IMG/VR virus record: IMGVR_UViG_3300034072_000926
Coordinates: 353,621-417,620 of that record
Direction: 5' to 3' (one strand)
DNA from: a virus
DNA: 64,000 bases
Shown here: piece after piece, positions 14,020-21,113 of the stretch
How the letters are laid out: each line of letters opens with the position of its first letter
How positions within the stretch are numbered: the stretch's first letter is position 1
Translations under genes and position numbers: made by a program
Notes under the pieces: model-generated
Told to the model about the DNA's origin: nothing
The model's database searches: none
The model's input: the letters and a program-made list of their open reading frames with translations, nothing else

Positions 14020-14301
14020 TTAATCGTTGAAGATGATAATGCGGGGACCTTCAATGCCGCGCCCGAAGCCATCAACGGGGCGGAACTTCCAGCCCTGGAT
14101 GTCACCGGTTTCGAACCGGCTCTCTTCGCGCATCAGTCCGTAGAAGCAATACTTCCGCGTCTCGCGTTCGCCGACCACTTCGAAGGTTTCGTAGTTGAGG
14201 AGGGGACCCATATTGATAAGGTGTCGCAGGTCCGACTCTTCGGCCGAGAGAACCTGGGTTTCTTTGTTCCAATGGAATGCTCGAACCGGAATCTGCTGCA
14301 T
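14020..14301 (-). CDS. Hypothetical protein (93 aa)
   Basis: ATG after AGGAGATCACG. Beta-rich, soluble, ending in GRGIEGPRIIIFND. First gene of a two-gene unit with the membrane protein at 13798. Unknown. Confidence 0.8.
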   Translation of the reverse strand: MQQIPVRAFHWNKETQVLSAEESDLRHLINMGPLLNYETFEVVGERETRKYCFYGLMREESRFETGDIQGWKFRPVDGFGRGIEGPRIIIFND

Positions 14302-14316
14302 CGTGATCTCCTCTGT

Positions 14317-14865
14317 TTACTCCACCAGTTTTAGCACCTTATTTCGGAGCGTCAACCAGAATCCATCCTGTTTTGGCGCGCGGTTGAGATATTCTCCAAT
14401 TTCCTTCAGACGATCCTGGTCAGGGATAGGCCTCTCAACCTTCGTGAGATCGAAGCGAGTGCGGAAATGATCCTCGGTCTCCTCCCAAATCTCCCGGCCT
14501 TGCTTCAATTGCATCGCTCGGCTGATTGGGTTATTCTTTCGGAAGCCACTGCGGACTTCCTCGAAGTCCCATGACTTCCAAACCGATGTGCAGACTTCCC
14601 ACAGAGCCCCGTAGATGCCCCTCCGACGCCACGCGGGTGCCGTGTAAGCCCCGACGATCGTAACGCGCTTGTCGTGGGCGATAGGGGCATAGAAGACGCA
14701 ACTGATCAGCTCATTGTCGAGGAAGAATGCTGCGTAATGATATTGTTCGCTGCGCGGCCATTTTGAGGACCGACCAACTCTGTCCAGTTCGGCCTTGTAT
14801 TCATCCCAGACGCCAAGCATCTCAGGCTTTTTACGGATTTGTTGGGTTTGAAAGGTGAAGTCCAT
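14317..14865 (-). CDS. GNAT-family acetyltransferase
   Basis: Start at ATG 14865 after AGGGTAGCT. Residues about 65-110 match the GNAT acetyl-CoA core: strand VTIVGAYTAP, then the pyrophosphate loop WRRRGIYGALWE (Q/RxxGxG/A type). The C-terminal part (ISRAMQLKQGREIWEE) fits the later GNAT helices. It should transfer an acetyl group to an amine; target unknown. The -10 lies 8 nt from ATG. Confidence 0.75.
   Translation of the reverse strand: MDFTFQTQQIRKKPEMLGVWDEYKAELDRVGRSSKWPRSEQYHYAAFFLDNELISCVFYAPIAHDKRVTIVGAYTAPAWRRRGIYGALWEVCTSVWKSWDFEEVRSGFRKNNPISRAMQLKQGREIWEETEDHFRTRFDLTKVERPIPDQDRLKEIGEYLNRAPKQDGFWLTLRNKVLKLVE
14328..14355 (-). promoter_or_regulatory. Promoter for 13798-14301
   Basis: -35 TTGACG, extended -10 TGC-TAAAAC; lies inside the 3' end of the acetyltransferase gene. 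Confidence 0.75.
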
Positions 14866-14873
14866 AGCTACCC

Positions 14874-14901
14874 TATTAAGGCGACTATGGACTTGTGTCA
14901 A
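14874..14901 (-). promoter_or_regulatory. Promoter of the acetyltransferase gene
   Basis: -35 TTGACA, 16-bp spacer, -10 TTAATA, 8 nt to ATG; CCATAG/CTATGG arms flank the -10 and include the start codon. Confidence 0.65.
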
Positions 14902-14904
14902 CAT

Positions 14905-15522
14905 TTAGAGAAAGGAAACGCTCACCTTTTTGTCCAAACCCGCAGCTTTCAGAGGAATTTCGAACAAGGATTGGATCGACTGTCGGGCATTCTGTTCGGC
15001 TAGTCCACGTAGGTTTTCCGACTGTGACTTGAAGCTGGCTTGGATCTTGATCGTATTCGCCCTCATAAGCTCTGCACGGGTATCAGAGTTTACACTGAAC
15101 AGCCACGAATTGTTATCGTAGGTCTCGTGGGTATTGGCCGGCATACGGTCGAGGATCATAAGATCACGTGGCAAAGTGATTGAAAGACCCTGCTGATCAC
15201 TCTTGACCATCCCAGCATTGACACGGCTCAGGTCAACGCGATACTGAATGTCGGCGGACACGATATCGGTTTGCTTTGCGTCCATTCCCATGCGCGAGAC
15301 ATCTGAGGTCGCAACACCGTTGAGCTTGCTCGTCATCACCAGCAATTGGTTCTGAGCTTGGATTGAGCTGATGCTCGTCCTGATCACAGTCTCGACATCT
15401 GGTCCTACAACCTTGGTCTTTGTGACGACCTTCTCCTCAGGAACTTTCATGCAACCTGAGAGTTGAAGCAACCCACAGAAGGTGACCGCTCCGAGTAGAG
15501 CAATCGTTGTGCGCTTGTTCAC
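14905..15522 (-). CDS. DUF4230-like lipoprotein (205 aa)
   Basis: GTG start overlapping the upstream stop (GTGA). Signal peptide ending in lipobox LLQLSGC (Cys about 23), so a lipid-anchored periplasmic-side protein. Downstream, IQYRVDLSRVNAGMV, then SITLPRDLMILDRMP, then a conserved-looking amphipathic helix near RGLAEQNARQSIQSL match the DUF4230 pattern as I remember it. Biochemical role unknown. Coupled to the large exported protein. Confidence 0.75.
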   Translation of the reverse strand: MNKRTTIALLGAVTFCGLLQLSGCMKVPEEKVVTKTKVVGPDVETVIRTSISSIQAQNQLLVMTSKLNGVATSDVSRMGMDAKQTDIVSADIQYRVDLSRVNAGMVKSDQQGLSITLPRDLMILDRMPANTHETYDNNSWLFSVNSDTRAELMRANTIKIQASFKSQSENLRGLAEQNARQSIQSLFEIPLKAAGLDKKVSVSFL

Positions 15523-16691
15523 AGCTTCTCCTCTAGGGCTTCGAGGTTGTTCTTCGTCTTGGACGCATATTCGCGAAGGTGCGGGCCCATGTAATCCACG
15601 ATGGGCTTCTTGCAACCGGCCTTGATCCAGTTCTTCGCTCGCTTAATTGCCTCGCTGGGCATGTGATGTGCCGTTGCCATAAACTGAGTGAGGTCAGTAG
15701 TCTGACATGCCCCGCTCTCCAACAGTTGCGCATCTTTCTTGTTGAGCTTCTTCATGAGTCGTGCCATATTGTAGGTCACGAAATAGAATGCTGCTCGATG
15801 ATGTTCGGCGCCTTGAAGTGATACCACGCTGCCAGGAATCTTTGCCGCTGGGTCAACTACGAAGCGATTGACCATCGACGCGCCTTCATTGCTGTTCACG
15901 CTGTAGATCGCATAGCTGGTGAACTGATAAAACCCGAGACTCAACAACTTGTCGCCCAATGCCGGAATGCTCTGGATGTAAGATTCGCCAGCATTGCGAA
16001 GCAAGGTATCGAGCATCACATAATTGAACTTGCCGTTGAAACTCGGCATGATCTCGGTCATACCGTAAGCCGCCAACTGTCGACCTTTGATTCGACCCGT
16101 TACATCGCGCAGGACATAACACTGGAAATCGTCGACATTCAGCTTGTCGCACAAGCTGACAAAATCGATATTCGAGTGAGCGAATTGTGCCTGGGTATTG
16201 ATTTCGGTTACGAAAGTCTTGATACCCTTGATGTCAGGATTGCCTTCCTGATAGCGATGGACGATATAGTCGGCGTTCTTCTGCGTGGCACCGCTCACAC
16301 CCTTGATTGCCAGTTTCCGATCCCACAGAACTCGAAGATTCTGAACGAAATTGACCTCGGCGTTATCAGGCAGTGGGATGATATTTCCCTTGTCATCCTT
16401 CGGCTTATGACCGAGCATCGTTGCCGCAAGACCGCCGACCTTGGCGTTATTGAGGTATTTGAAGTCCACGTTCATCGGCATCGTTTTGGATAGGTTGGTC
16501 GCGAAGACCGGCACATCGTTAGCCGTTGAGATTGTGGTCGTGAGTGTCTTCGTTCCCATCGGTGCCGCTGCAACGGGCTGAACCGTCGGGGAGAGGAAGT
16601 ATCCTGCGGGGATCGCCAGTGCAAAGACCGTGGTCATCACAGGGTTCCGCACCGCGTATGCCTTTATCTTATTCTGCAAATTCGTAATCAA
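15519..16691 (-). CDS. Large exported protein (390 aa)
   Basis: TTG start at 16691 chosen after GGGGGAGACCACTT; the ATG upstream lies in the promoter. A basic N-terminus precedes a hydrophobic segment (VMTTVFALAIPAGYFL) with likely cleavage after VAAA. The mature part is helical with a LLSLGFYQFTSYAIY segment reminiscent of lytic transglycosylases. No catalytic pattern is complete, so that is weak. Two Cys pairs suggest a periplasmic location. Coupled with the DUF4230-like lipoprotein. Confidence 0.8.
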   Translation of the reverse strand: MITNLQNKIKAYAVRNPVMTTVFALAIPAGYFLSPTVQPVAAAPMGTKTLTTTISTANDVPVFATNLSKTMPMNVDFKYLNNAKVGGLAATMLGHKPKDDKGNIIPLPDNAEVNFVQNLRVLWDRKLAIKGVSGATQKNADYIVHRYQEGNPDIKGIKTFVTEINTQAQFAHSNIDFVSLCDKLNVDDFQCYVLRDVTGRIKGRQLAAYGMTEIMPSFNGKFNYVMLDTLLRNAGESYIQSIPALGDKLLSLGFYQFTSYAIYSVNSNEGASMVNRFVVDPAAKIPGSVVSLQGAEHHRAAFYFVTYNMARLMKKLNKKDAQLLESGACQTTDLTQFMATAHHMPSEAIKRAKNWIKAGCKKPIVDYMGPHLREYASKTKNNLEALEEKL

Positions 16692-16724
16692 AAGTGGTCT
16701 CCCCCTATTGCGTTCACATCCTGG

Positions 16725-16751
16725 ATGTAAAGGGTTAAGAGTTAATGTCAA
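16725..16751 (-). promoter_or_regulatory. Promoter for 14905-16691
   Basis: -35 TTGACA, 15-bp spacer, -10 TTACAT. Confidence 0.6.
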
Positions 16752-16793
16752 CCACTTAGTTCACGGTATTGAAATCTTAGAGTAAAGAATAAG

Positions 16794-17564
16794 TTAATGG
16801 GCTTTTAACTTAAGGGCAACTTTTGATTGCACAATAATATTGCGCCAGCCCATCGAAACCTTCCAATCCTTGCTGAGGATCTTTTCGATCTCCTCGAAGG
16901 TGTAGAGTTCCTTCTCTTTCGCGACAATCATCATTGCCCGCGATTCCTGATTGATAACCTCAGGAATATGGCTGCGCTTGTTCTTAACGTAACCGCGCCG
17001 GTTGAGGAACTTCTCGCGCCATTCCTCGGCTGCATCCCAGTCCTTTTGGAACTTGTGCTTATCGGTTGAGGTTATGACCAATCGGACAGCCTTTTTACCC
17101 GACTTAACATCCTGATGACCGAATTGCCATCCGTGCTGTTTGGCGAGTTCCGTGAATGCTGCTAAATCGGCTTTATTCTGTTCCTTGAGGGATTTCTGCT
17201 GGTCTTTGAAGACATTAGCGTTCTGCAGAATATCGTCCTGGACCTTTTCGTCCCACCGCAGGAAGTCAGTCGTTTTGATCTTGCGTCCGTGAATGATCAC
17301 GTGATTTTGACCGGCGCCGTAAGAGCCGCTTTCGTATTTGTGCCAGACCAAAGGTTCGGAGATTGCGCGAAAGGTAACAAACTTCGCGTTGCTACCTTGA
17401 TTGCGCTTGAATTTTGCGGGGACGACGCGGATCACCATTTCGGTGAACTTGAAGCCGTTCCTCAGGAGGGCCTTTGCAATCCCTTGGAAGTTTTCGGTTT
17501 GACGTCCAAAATCGTGATGGAGGATCTCACCAACACTCAATACGCGCTCACCAAACTTTTCCAA
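16794..17564 (-). CDS. Hypothetical protein (256 aa)
   Basis: TTG start at 17564 after the standard AGGAGATCGACC. Rich in Lys (KKAVRLVITSTDKHKFQKDW). The C-terminal third (YTFEEIEKILSKDWKVSMGWRN) looks like a helix-turn-helix. Nucleic-acid binding is plausible but unproven. Single-gene unit. Confidence 0.85.
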   Translation of the reverse strand: MEKFGERVLSVGEILHHDFGRQTENFQGIAKALLRNGFKFTEMVIRVVPAKFKRNQGSNAKFVTFRAISEPLVWHKYESGSYGAGQNHVIIHGRKIKTTDFLRWDEKVQDDILQNANVFKDQQKSLKEQNKADLAAFTELAKQHGWQFGHQDVKSGKKAVRLVITSTDKHKFQKDWDAAEEWREKFLNRRGYVKNKRSHIPEVINQESRAMMIVAKEKELYTFEEIEKILSKDWKVSMGWRNIIVQSKVALKLKAH

Positions 17565-17568
17565 GGTC

Positions 17569-17611
17569 GATCTCCTGTTGCTACCTAGTCACAGTAGCAG
17601 AACAGGAGATC
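17569..17611 (-). repeat. Inverted repeat spanning promoter and Shine-Dalgarno
   Basis: 17569-17584 and 17594-17611 pair as GATCTCCTGTT plus GCTAC, with a 2-nt bulge. One arm lies in the promoter spacer, the other is the leader GAACAGGAGATC. Confidence 0.85.
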
Positions 17612-17618
17612 ATGTCAA
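17591..17618 (-). promoter_or_regulatory. Promoter for 16794-17564
   Basis: -35 TTGACA, extended -10 TGC-TACTGT. Confidence 0.8.
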
Positions 17619-17624
17619 CCAGTT

Positions 17625-17876
17625 TTAGAAGTGGAATTCGCCGATCTGTTGCTTGAGCTGCTGAATTCCCTGCGGGGTGAGCTTGTATTCGCGCCCCGTT
17701 TCAGCAATGCGAGTCACATAACCTTTTTCAAGGAGACAACCGAGCGCATTCTGATCTAGGGAAGCTCTATTGACAGCCCAGTGCCAATAGTTTTTCTTGG
17801 CCTTCATAGAAGTTCCGCGAAGGCCGATGATCCGCATAGCAAGCTTGACCTGCTCTTGATTCATGGTGTGGTTCAT
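17625..17876 (-). CDS. Winged-helix-like protein (83 aa)
   Basis: ATG after GAAAGGCTTCTA, overlapping the upstream TAA. Two helices precede ALGCLLEKGYVTRIAETGRE and YKLTPQGIQQL, the recognition helix and wing pattern of small winged-helix DNA-binding proteins. May be a transcription regulator; operator unknown. Confidence 0.7.
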   Translation of the reverse strand: MNHTMNQEQVKLAMRIIGLRGTSMKAKKNYWHWAVNRASLDQNALGCLLEKGYVTRIAETGREYKLTPQGIQQLKQQIGEFHF

Positions 17877-18046
17877 TAGAAGCCTTTCAGCTGGAGAGTG
17901 AAGTTGCGCTTCTTCTGATTGGCCTTTTCGACCATCGAAGCCGGGAGATCATAATAATGAGCAACCCAGTGACCACGACGGATAGTTTCCACCTTGCGCT
18001 CGATCTTGCCCTTGTCTTTGCCGCGGGTAATGGTGCGCGTAGTCAC
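17876..18046 (-). CDS. Basic protein or 3' part of a frameshifted gene (56 aa)
   Basis: Apparent GTG start overlaps the TGA of the gene upstream (GTGA). Very basic (TTRTITRGKDKGKIERKVETIRRG). The same frame stays open about 78 nt further upstream and reads well (AVRLFTLEKFRRKTKV), but has no start there. The unit may really continue the 18043-18297 reading frame after a frameshift. Confidence 0.55.
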   Translation of the reverse strand: MTTRTITRGKDKGKIERKVETIRRGHWVAHYYDLPASMVEKANQKKRNFTLQLKGF

Positions 18047-18297
18047 CTTGGTCTTGCGACGGAACTTCTCCAGCGTGAACAGCCGAACCGCTTCCGATCC
18101 TTGCTCCGGATCTCGAAATGCTTGCTTTCATCCTGACGATTCTGTTCGTCATGTTCTTCCAGCTTTTGCTTGAGGGCATAGTAGAGAGGGCCGCACTTGT
18201 CCCAGCTGGCATCATATTCGATACGTGTGAGCAATTGACGAATCGCCCCGGCCGTTGCCTTGATTTCGAGGCTTGCCATATCGCTGTCATGTGCCAT
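18043..18297 (-). CDS. Hypothetical protein, possibly frameshifted (84 aa)
   Basis: ATG at 18297 after AGGAGATCGAAG. The first 60 residues are a natural helical sequence (IRQLLTRIEYDASWDKCG). The last 25 (RKRFGCSRWRSSVARPR) look out of frame, while the frame used by 17876-18046 reads better over the same DNA. Confidence 0.75.
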   Translation of the reverse strand: MAHDSDMASLEIKATAGAIRQLLTRIEYDASWDKCGPLYYALKQKLEEHDEQNRQDESKHFEIRSKDRKRFGCSRWRSSVARPR

Positions 18298-18325
18298 CTT
18301 CGATCTCCTTATTGCCTATAACCCT

Positions 18326-18353
18326 GTTTTAACACATAGGTGGACAGCGTCAA
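18326..18353 (-). promoter_or_regulatory. Promoter for 17625-18297
   Basis: -35 TTGACG, extended -10 TGT-TAAAAC. Confidence 0.75.
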
Positions 18354-18356
18354 CCA

Positions 18357-18755
18357 TTATTTCCGCATGCGAGCGATCAGGTCAGCCTTTGCCTGTGCGC
18401 TCTGTTGGCGACGCTCCTGCCAGGTCGGCTTGGGCTTTTGCTTTGCAGGAATAGGAACCAGATCCAACAAGCCGTCATCATCGCGACTGAACAGCTTGTA
18501 TTCGCCGACACGACGATCCATCAGCATTTGATGGAGGGCTTCATGACGGAGAGCGATCATCTTCGACTCGTCGCTCATTTCCTCGACCATCTCTCGAATG
18601 TTGACCGGGATCGAAATCGCCGACAACGTGATTGACATTGCGGGCTTGTAATAGTCAGTGAGGGCAAGGATCCGACCGATCCGATCGTTTATTTTCGGAT
18701 CCTTGAGCATTGCTTCCACTTGGGCGTCCATGGCCTTGTTGAATTCCTCGCTCAT
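18357..18755 (-). CDS. Hypothetical protein (132 aa)
   Basis: ATG at 18755, TAATG-coupled, after GAGGGAGTCGTGC. Central segment contains MIALRHEALHQMLMD, an HExxH-like but degenerate pattern (HEALH). This hints at a minimal metallopeptidase-type site, but other supporting residues are not evident. The C-terminus is basic. Function unassigned. Confidence 0.8.
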   Translation of the reverse strand: MSEEFNKAMDAQVEAMLKDPKINDRIGRILALTDYYKPAMSITLSAISIPVNIREMVEEMSDESKMIALRHEALHQMLMDRRVGEYKLFSRDDDGLLDLVPIPAKQKPKPTWQERRQQSAQAKADLIARMRK

Positions 18756-19018
18756 TAGCACGACTCCCTCTGTTCGAATTGGATATAGTCCGCAGCATCG
18801 TAGAGGCCGAGGCGATTGAGCACCGCACGGGCATCAGCGAGCTGTTCATCCAGTGGGCGCTGCGTCTGTGCATATGCGGGAATGGACTTCAGATCTTCGA
18901 AGATCGAGAACGCCTTGTTTTCCGTGCCGAAAAGCGCACGAGCGACCATTCGATCCTTCGCTTGTGCGATGGCTTCGTCCTTGGATCCTGCTTCGTAGCT
19001 GCTGGGTGCGGTCTGCAT
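18755..19018 (-). CDS. Hypothetical protein (87 aa)
   Basis: ATG after GGAGATCGAAA. Ala-rich helical protein (DEAIAQAKDRMVARALFG; DARAVLNRLGLYDAADYI). Leads the two-gene unit with 18357. Unknown. Confidence 0.8.
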   Translation of the reverse strand: MQTAPSSYEAGSKDEAIAQAKDRMVARALFGTENKAFSIFEDLKSIPAYAQTQRPLDEQLADARAVLNRLGLYDAADYIQFEQRESC

Positions 19019-19048
19019 TTTCGATCTCCGTTTATTGCCTACTCACCT

Positions 19049-19076
19049 GTTTTAACAGATTACTGGGTAGGGTCAA
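19049..19076 (-). promoter_or_regulatory. Promoter for 18357-19018
   Basis: -35 TTGACC, extended -10 TGT-TAAAAC. Confidence 0.75.
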
Positions 19077-19281
19077 CCAGAATTTCACATTCTTTTGGCA
19101 AAACAAGGAATGTCTCTCCCTGATATTCGCCCTCGGTGATCCTTATGTAGAAATACCGCGTATCGTATTCTTCGCCATCCCAGAAGTAGCCATCGAATAC
19201 TGCATTGGCTTCGACTGCACCGGTCCAAGGAGTAGAAAACGTGGCGCGCAGTTTGTCGCCCTTTTTGAGTTCATTCTGCAT
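19060..19281 (-). CDS. Small beta-rich protein (73 aa)
   Basis: Start at ATG 19281 after GAGGAGGCAGTG. Begins MQNELKKGDKLRATF and has the look of a small OB/SH3-type barrel (YFYIRITEGEYQGETFLVLP). The stop lies inside the promoter of the next unit. Unknown. Confidence 0.75.
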   Translation of the reverse strand: MQNELKKGDKLRATFSTPWTGAVEANAVFDGYFWDGEEYDTRYFYIRITEGEYQGETFLVLPKECEILVDPTQ

Positions 19282-19291
19282 CACTGCCTCC

Positions 19292-19480
19292 TCAATATTC
19301 GACATGGAGTTCGACACTCTGCAGACTTCCCTTGATGTCATAGATGACATCAGTGACAGTGAAATATCCCTCAGGGGTTCTGATGCGTTCGCCGACACGA
19401 GGAACATGACAGCTCTGATACTGCGCGATTTCCGTCCAGCAGCTATACCGTTCCCGGTAGACAGTGATTGTCAGTTCCAT
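19292..19480 (-). CDS. Small hypothetical protein (62 aa)
   Basis: ATG at 19480 after AGGAGATCGAAC. Beta-rich (LTITVYRERYSCW; GYFTVTDVIYDIKGS). First of two genes from 19508-19535. Unknown. Confidence 0.8.
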   Translation of the reverse strand: MELTITVYRERYSCWTEIAQYQSCHVPRVGERIRTPEGYFTVTDVIYDIKGSLQSVELHVEY

Positions 19481-19507
19481 GTTCGATCTCCTGTTTCTGT
19501 TGTCCAC

Positions 19508-19535
19508 AGTTTAGCAGGATAGGTGAACAAGTCAA
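19508..19535 (-). promoter_or_regulatory. Promoter for 19060-19480
   Basis: -35 TTGACT, extended -10 TGC-TAAACT. Confidence 0.75.
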
Positions 19536-19540
19536 CCAAT

Positions 19541-19571
19541 AAAAAAGGGAAGTGTTTCCACTTCCCTTTTT
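19541..19571 (-). terminator. Strong rho-independent terminator
   Basis: 13-bp stem AAAAAGGGAAGTG/CACTTCCCTTTTT, GAAA tetraloop, then TTTTTTATT on the minus strand. Confidence 0.9.
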
Positions 19572-19744
19572 GATCTTTCATCAGCTTCACGGCATTATCC
19601 CGTCTTCAGCACCCTTATCCGAGCCGTGTTAACTTCCTTGAGTATGCAATGATATCATAACAACGGAACACTCAAGGTTTGCAGCTGATGCTTCCTAGCC
19701 CATGATCTGCGGACTACAAAAGGAGCCGGGGGCACCGAATCTGT
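19541..19744 (-). ncRNA. Candidate structured small RNA
   Basis: A gene-free stretch of about 200 nt between a promoter and a strong terminator. Read on the minus strand, GCATCAGCT and AGCTGATG form a closing stem. It encloses hairpins CCTTGAGT/ACTCAAGG (with inner ATGATATCAT) and CACGGC/GCCGTG, giving a three-way junction just before the terminator. No reading frame has a ribosome site. Function unknown. Confidence 0.6.
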
Positions 19745-19750
19745 TTCTAG

Positions 19751-19778
19751 AACTTAACTCCTAACCATAAAGAGTCAA
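19751..19778 (-). promoter_or_regulatory. Promoter of the candidate small RNA
   Basis: -35 TTGACT, 16-bp spacer, -10 TAAGTT, but AG instead of TG before it. Confidence 0.55.
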
Positions 19779-19782
19779 GCTA

Positions 19783-20226
19783 TTATTTTGCGGATTTCAA
19801 CAATTCCTCAAGGGAGATACGCTCCACAAACCGTGCGCTAGGCATGTGGAAGAGAATCTGGGTTTCGCCCTTCTTCGTCTTCTTGCCGTTGACCTCGTAG
19901 ATGCTCAGAGCCATCGAATCATTTGCACGATCGGCCAAGACCTTCAAGTCCTCGATGGACTGTCTTGGGAACCATTCAAAGACCTGGGCCATTGATTCAA
20001 AACCGAAATACCATTCCCGGCGATCCCGATGAACCCATTCGTATGTGGCCTTCTTGCCCTTACCCTTGCCTTCCCACCAGTCCTTGAGCAGCGGATCCAG
20101 TTCCGGACCAACGTGAACAGTAGGAGGAACATCTCCGCGCTCGATAGCCGCTTCGCTGATCTTGAACCCAAAGCCCCGGCTGTAAATGCCTTCGTCCTTG
20201 TTGTTCTCGAACCGGAAAATGAGCAT
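19783..20226 (-). CDS. Hypothetical protein (147 aa)
   Basis: ATG after AGGAGATCGAA. Charged alpha/beta protein with a Lys/Gly-rich stretch (WWEGKGKGKKATYEWVHRD) and an amphipathic C-terminus (ARFVERISLEELLKSAK). Single-gene unit, possibly also read into the small RNA. Unknown. Confidence 0.85.
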   Translation of the reverse strand: MLIFRFENNKDEGIYSRGFGFKISEAAIERGDVPPTVHVGPELDPLLKDWWEGKGKGKKATYEWVHRDRREWYFGFESMAQVFEWFPRQSIEDLKVLADRANDSMALSIYEVNGKKTKKGETQILFHMPSARFVERISLEELLKSAK

Positions 20227-20252
20227 TTCGATCTCCTCTTGCTTACCTGTTC

Positions 20253-20280
20253 ATTTTAGCAGAATAGGTGAGCAAATCAA
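20253..20280 (-). promoter_or_regulatory. Promoter for 19783-20226
   Basis: -35 TTGATT, extended -10 TGC-TAAAAT; arms TTGCTTACCT and AGGTGAGCAA flank it (9/10 pairing). Confidence 0.8.
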
Positions 20281-20594
20281 CCGATCTTTTTCAGTTTCAG
20301 AGCATTGATCTTGTCGGCCTCGATGCAGCCGACCCTGATCGAGAAGACGTCACTGTTCTCATATACCGCCAAGGTGAGCGAGGCATCACCGTTAACCCAA
20401 AGCTCAGTTTCTGAGGGTTGGAATACTTCCTTGAGAGAAAAGCCGAACGTGGCGAGGATATTTGCGCGATCCTCCCACTTTGCTTGATTTGACGAGTAGC
20501 AGATCTTGTCGCCGGTCATAGGAAGCGACCACGCATTCCGGCCTATGTTGCTGAGCCCGTCAAATGCTTTGCGAAGCTTGGTCATGTTGGACAT
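20277..20594 (-). CDS. Hypothetical protein (105 aa)
   Basis: ATG after GGAGATCGAT. Alpha then beta: helix MTKLRKAFDGLSNIGRN, then strands (TELWVNGDASLTLAVYEN; VFSIRVGCIEAD). Single-gene unit. Unknown. Confidence 0.85.
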   Translation of the reverse strand: MSNMTKLRKAFDGLSNIGRNAWSLPMTGDKICYSSNQAKWEDRANILATFGFSLKEVFQPSETELWVNGDASLTLAVYENSDVFSIRVGCIEADKINALKLKKIG

Positions 20595-20619
20595 ATCGAT
20601 CTCCTCTGTTTACCAAATC

Positions 20620-20647
20620 GGTGTAGCAGATATGGTGATAACGTCAA
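20620..20647 (-). promoter_or_regulatory. Promoter for 20277-20594
   Basis: -35 TTGACG, extended -10 TGC-TACACC. Confidence 0.7.
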
Positions 20648-20648
20648 C

Positions 20649-20888
20649 CTATTTTGCACCAAATGGTCGAGGGAAACCGAGAATCTGCTCGATAGCAATG
20701 TCGAGGTATTTGCTTGCTTCGCGCAAGCTCATGTTCATCTTTGACAGGTCAGTTTCCGACGGAAGATGAATCTCAGGAAGACCTACCTTATACGCGAGAA
20801 GCCGCGCAGCATCTTCATCAAGACCTTGAAACGCCCCGGCATCCTTATGCAGCTGGATTATGGCATTGGCCGTCTCTTGAATGTTCAT
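20649..20888 (-). CDS. Hypothetical helical protein (79 aa)
   Basis: ATG 20888, TAATG-coupled after AAGGTGTCCAAG. Three predicted helices, ending AIEQILGFPRPFGAK. Unknown. Confidence 0.8.
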   Translation of the reverse strand: MNIQETANAIIQLHKDAGAFQGLDEDAARLLAYKVGLPEIHLPSETDLSKMNMSLREASKYLDIAIEQILGFPRPFGAK

Positions 20889-21049
20889 TACTTGGACACC
20901 TTGTTGCAATTGCCGAACGGAGCGCAGTAGGGTTCGCCGTCATCGCCGGTTGCGTAGACAATTCCTTCAACGACCTCATCGACGAAAGCGGCGACGATCA
21001 CACCGGGCTGAATCTCCATCAATACTTCGTCACCGACATAGAGCTGCAT
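20888..21049 (-). CDS. Small acidic protein (53 aa)
   Basis: ATG 21049 after AGGAGATCGAAC. Acidic beta-rich protein (MQLYVGDEVLMEIQPG) with two cysteines near the end (YCAPFGNCNKVSK). Too short to assign. Leads the unit with 20649. Confidence 0.8.
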   Translation of the reverse strand: MQLYVGDEVLMEIQPGVIVAAFVDEVVEGIVYATGDDGEPYCAPFGNCNKVSK

Positions 21050-21065
21050 GTTCGATCTCCTTTTG

Positions 21066-21103
21066 CTGCCTACTCACCTGTTTTAGCACAAGTAAGTAGG
21101 CAG
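21066..21103 (-). repeat. Inverted repeat around promoter with variant arms
   Basis: CTGCCTACTCAC (21066-21077) versus GTAAGTAGGCAG (21092-21103): 11 of 12 pair, although the sequence differs from the common CACCTGTTT arms. Confidence 0.8.
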
Positions 21104-21107
21104 TCAA
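21080..21107 (-). promoter_or_regulatory. Promoter for 20649-21049
   Basis: -35 TTGACT, extended -10 TGC-TAAAAC. Confidence 0.8.
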
Positions 21108-21113
21108 CCTCTT

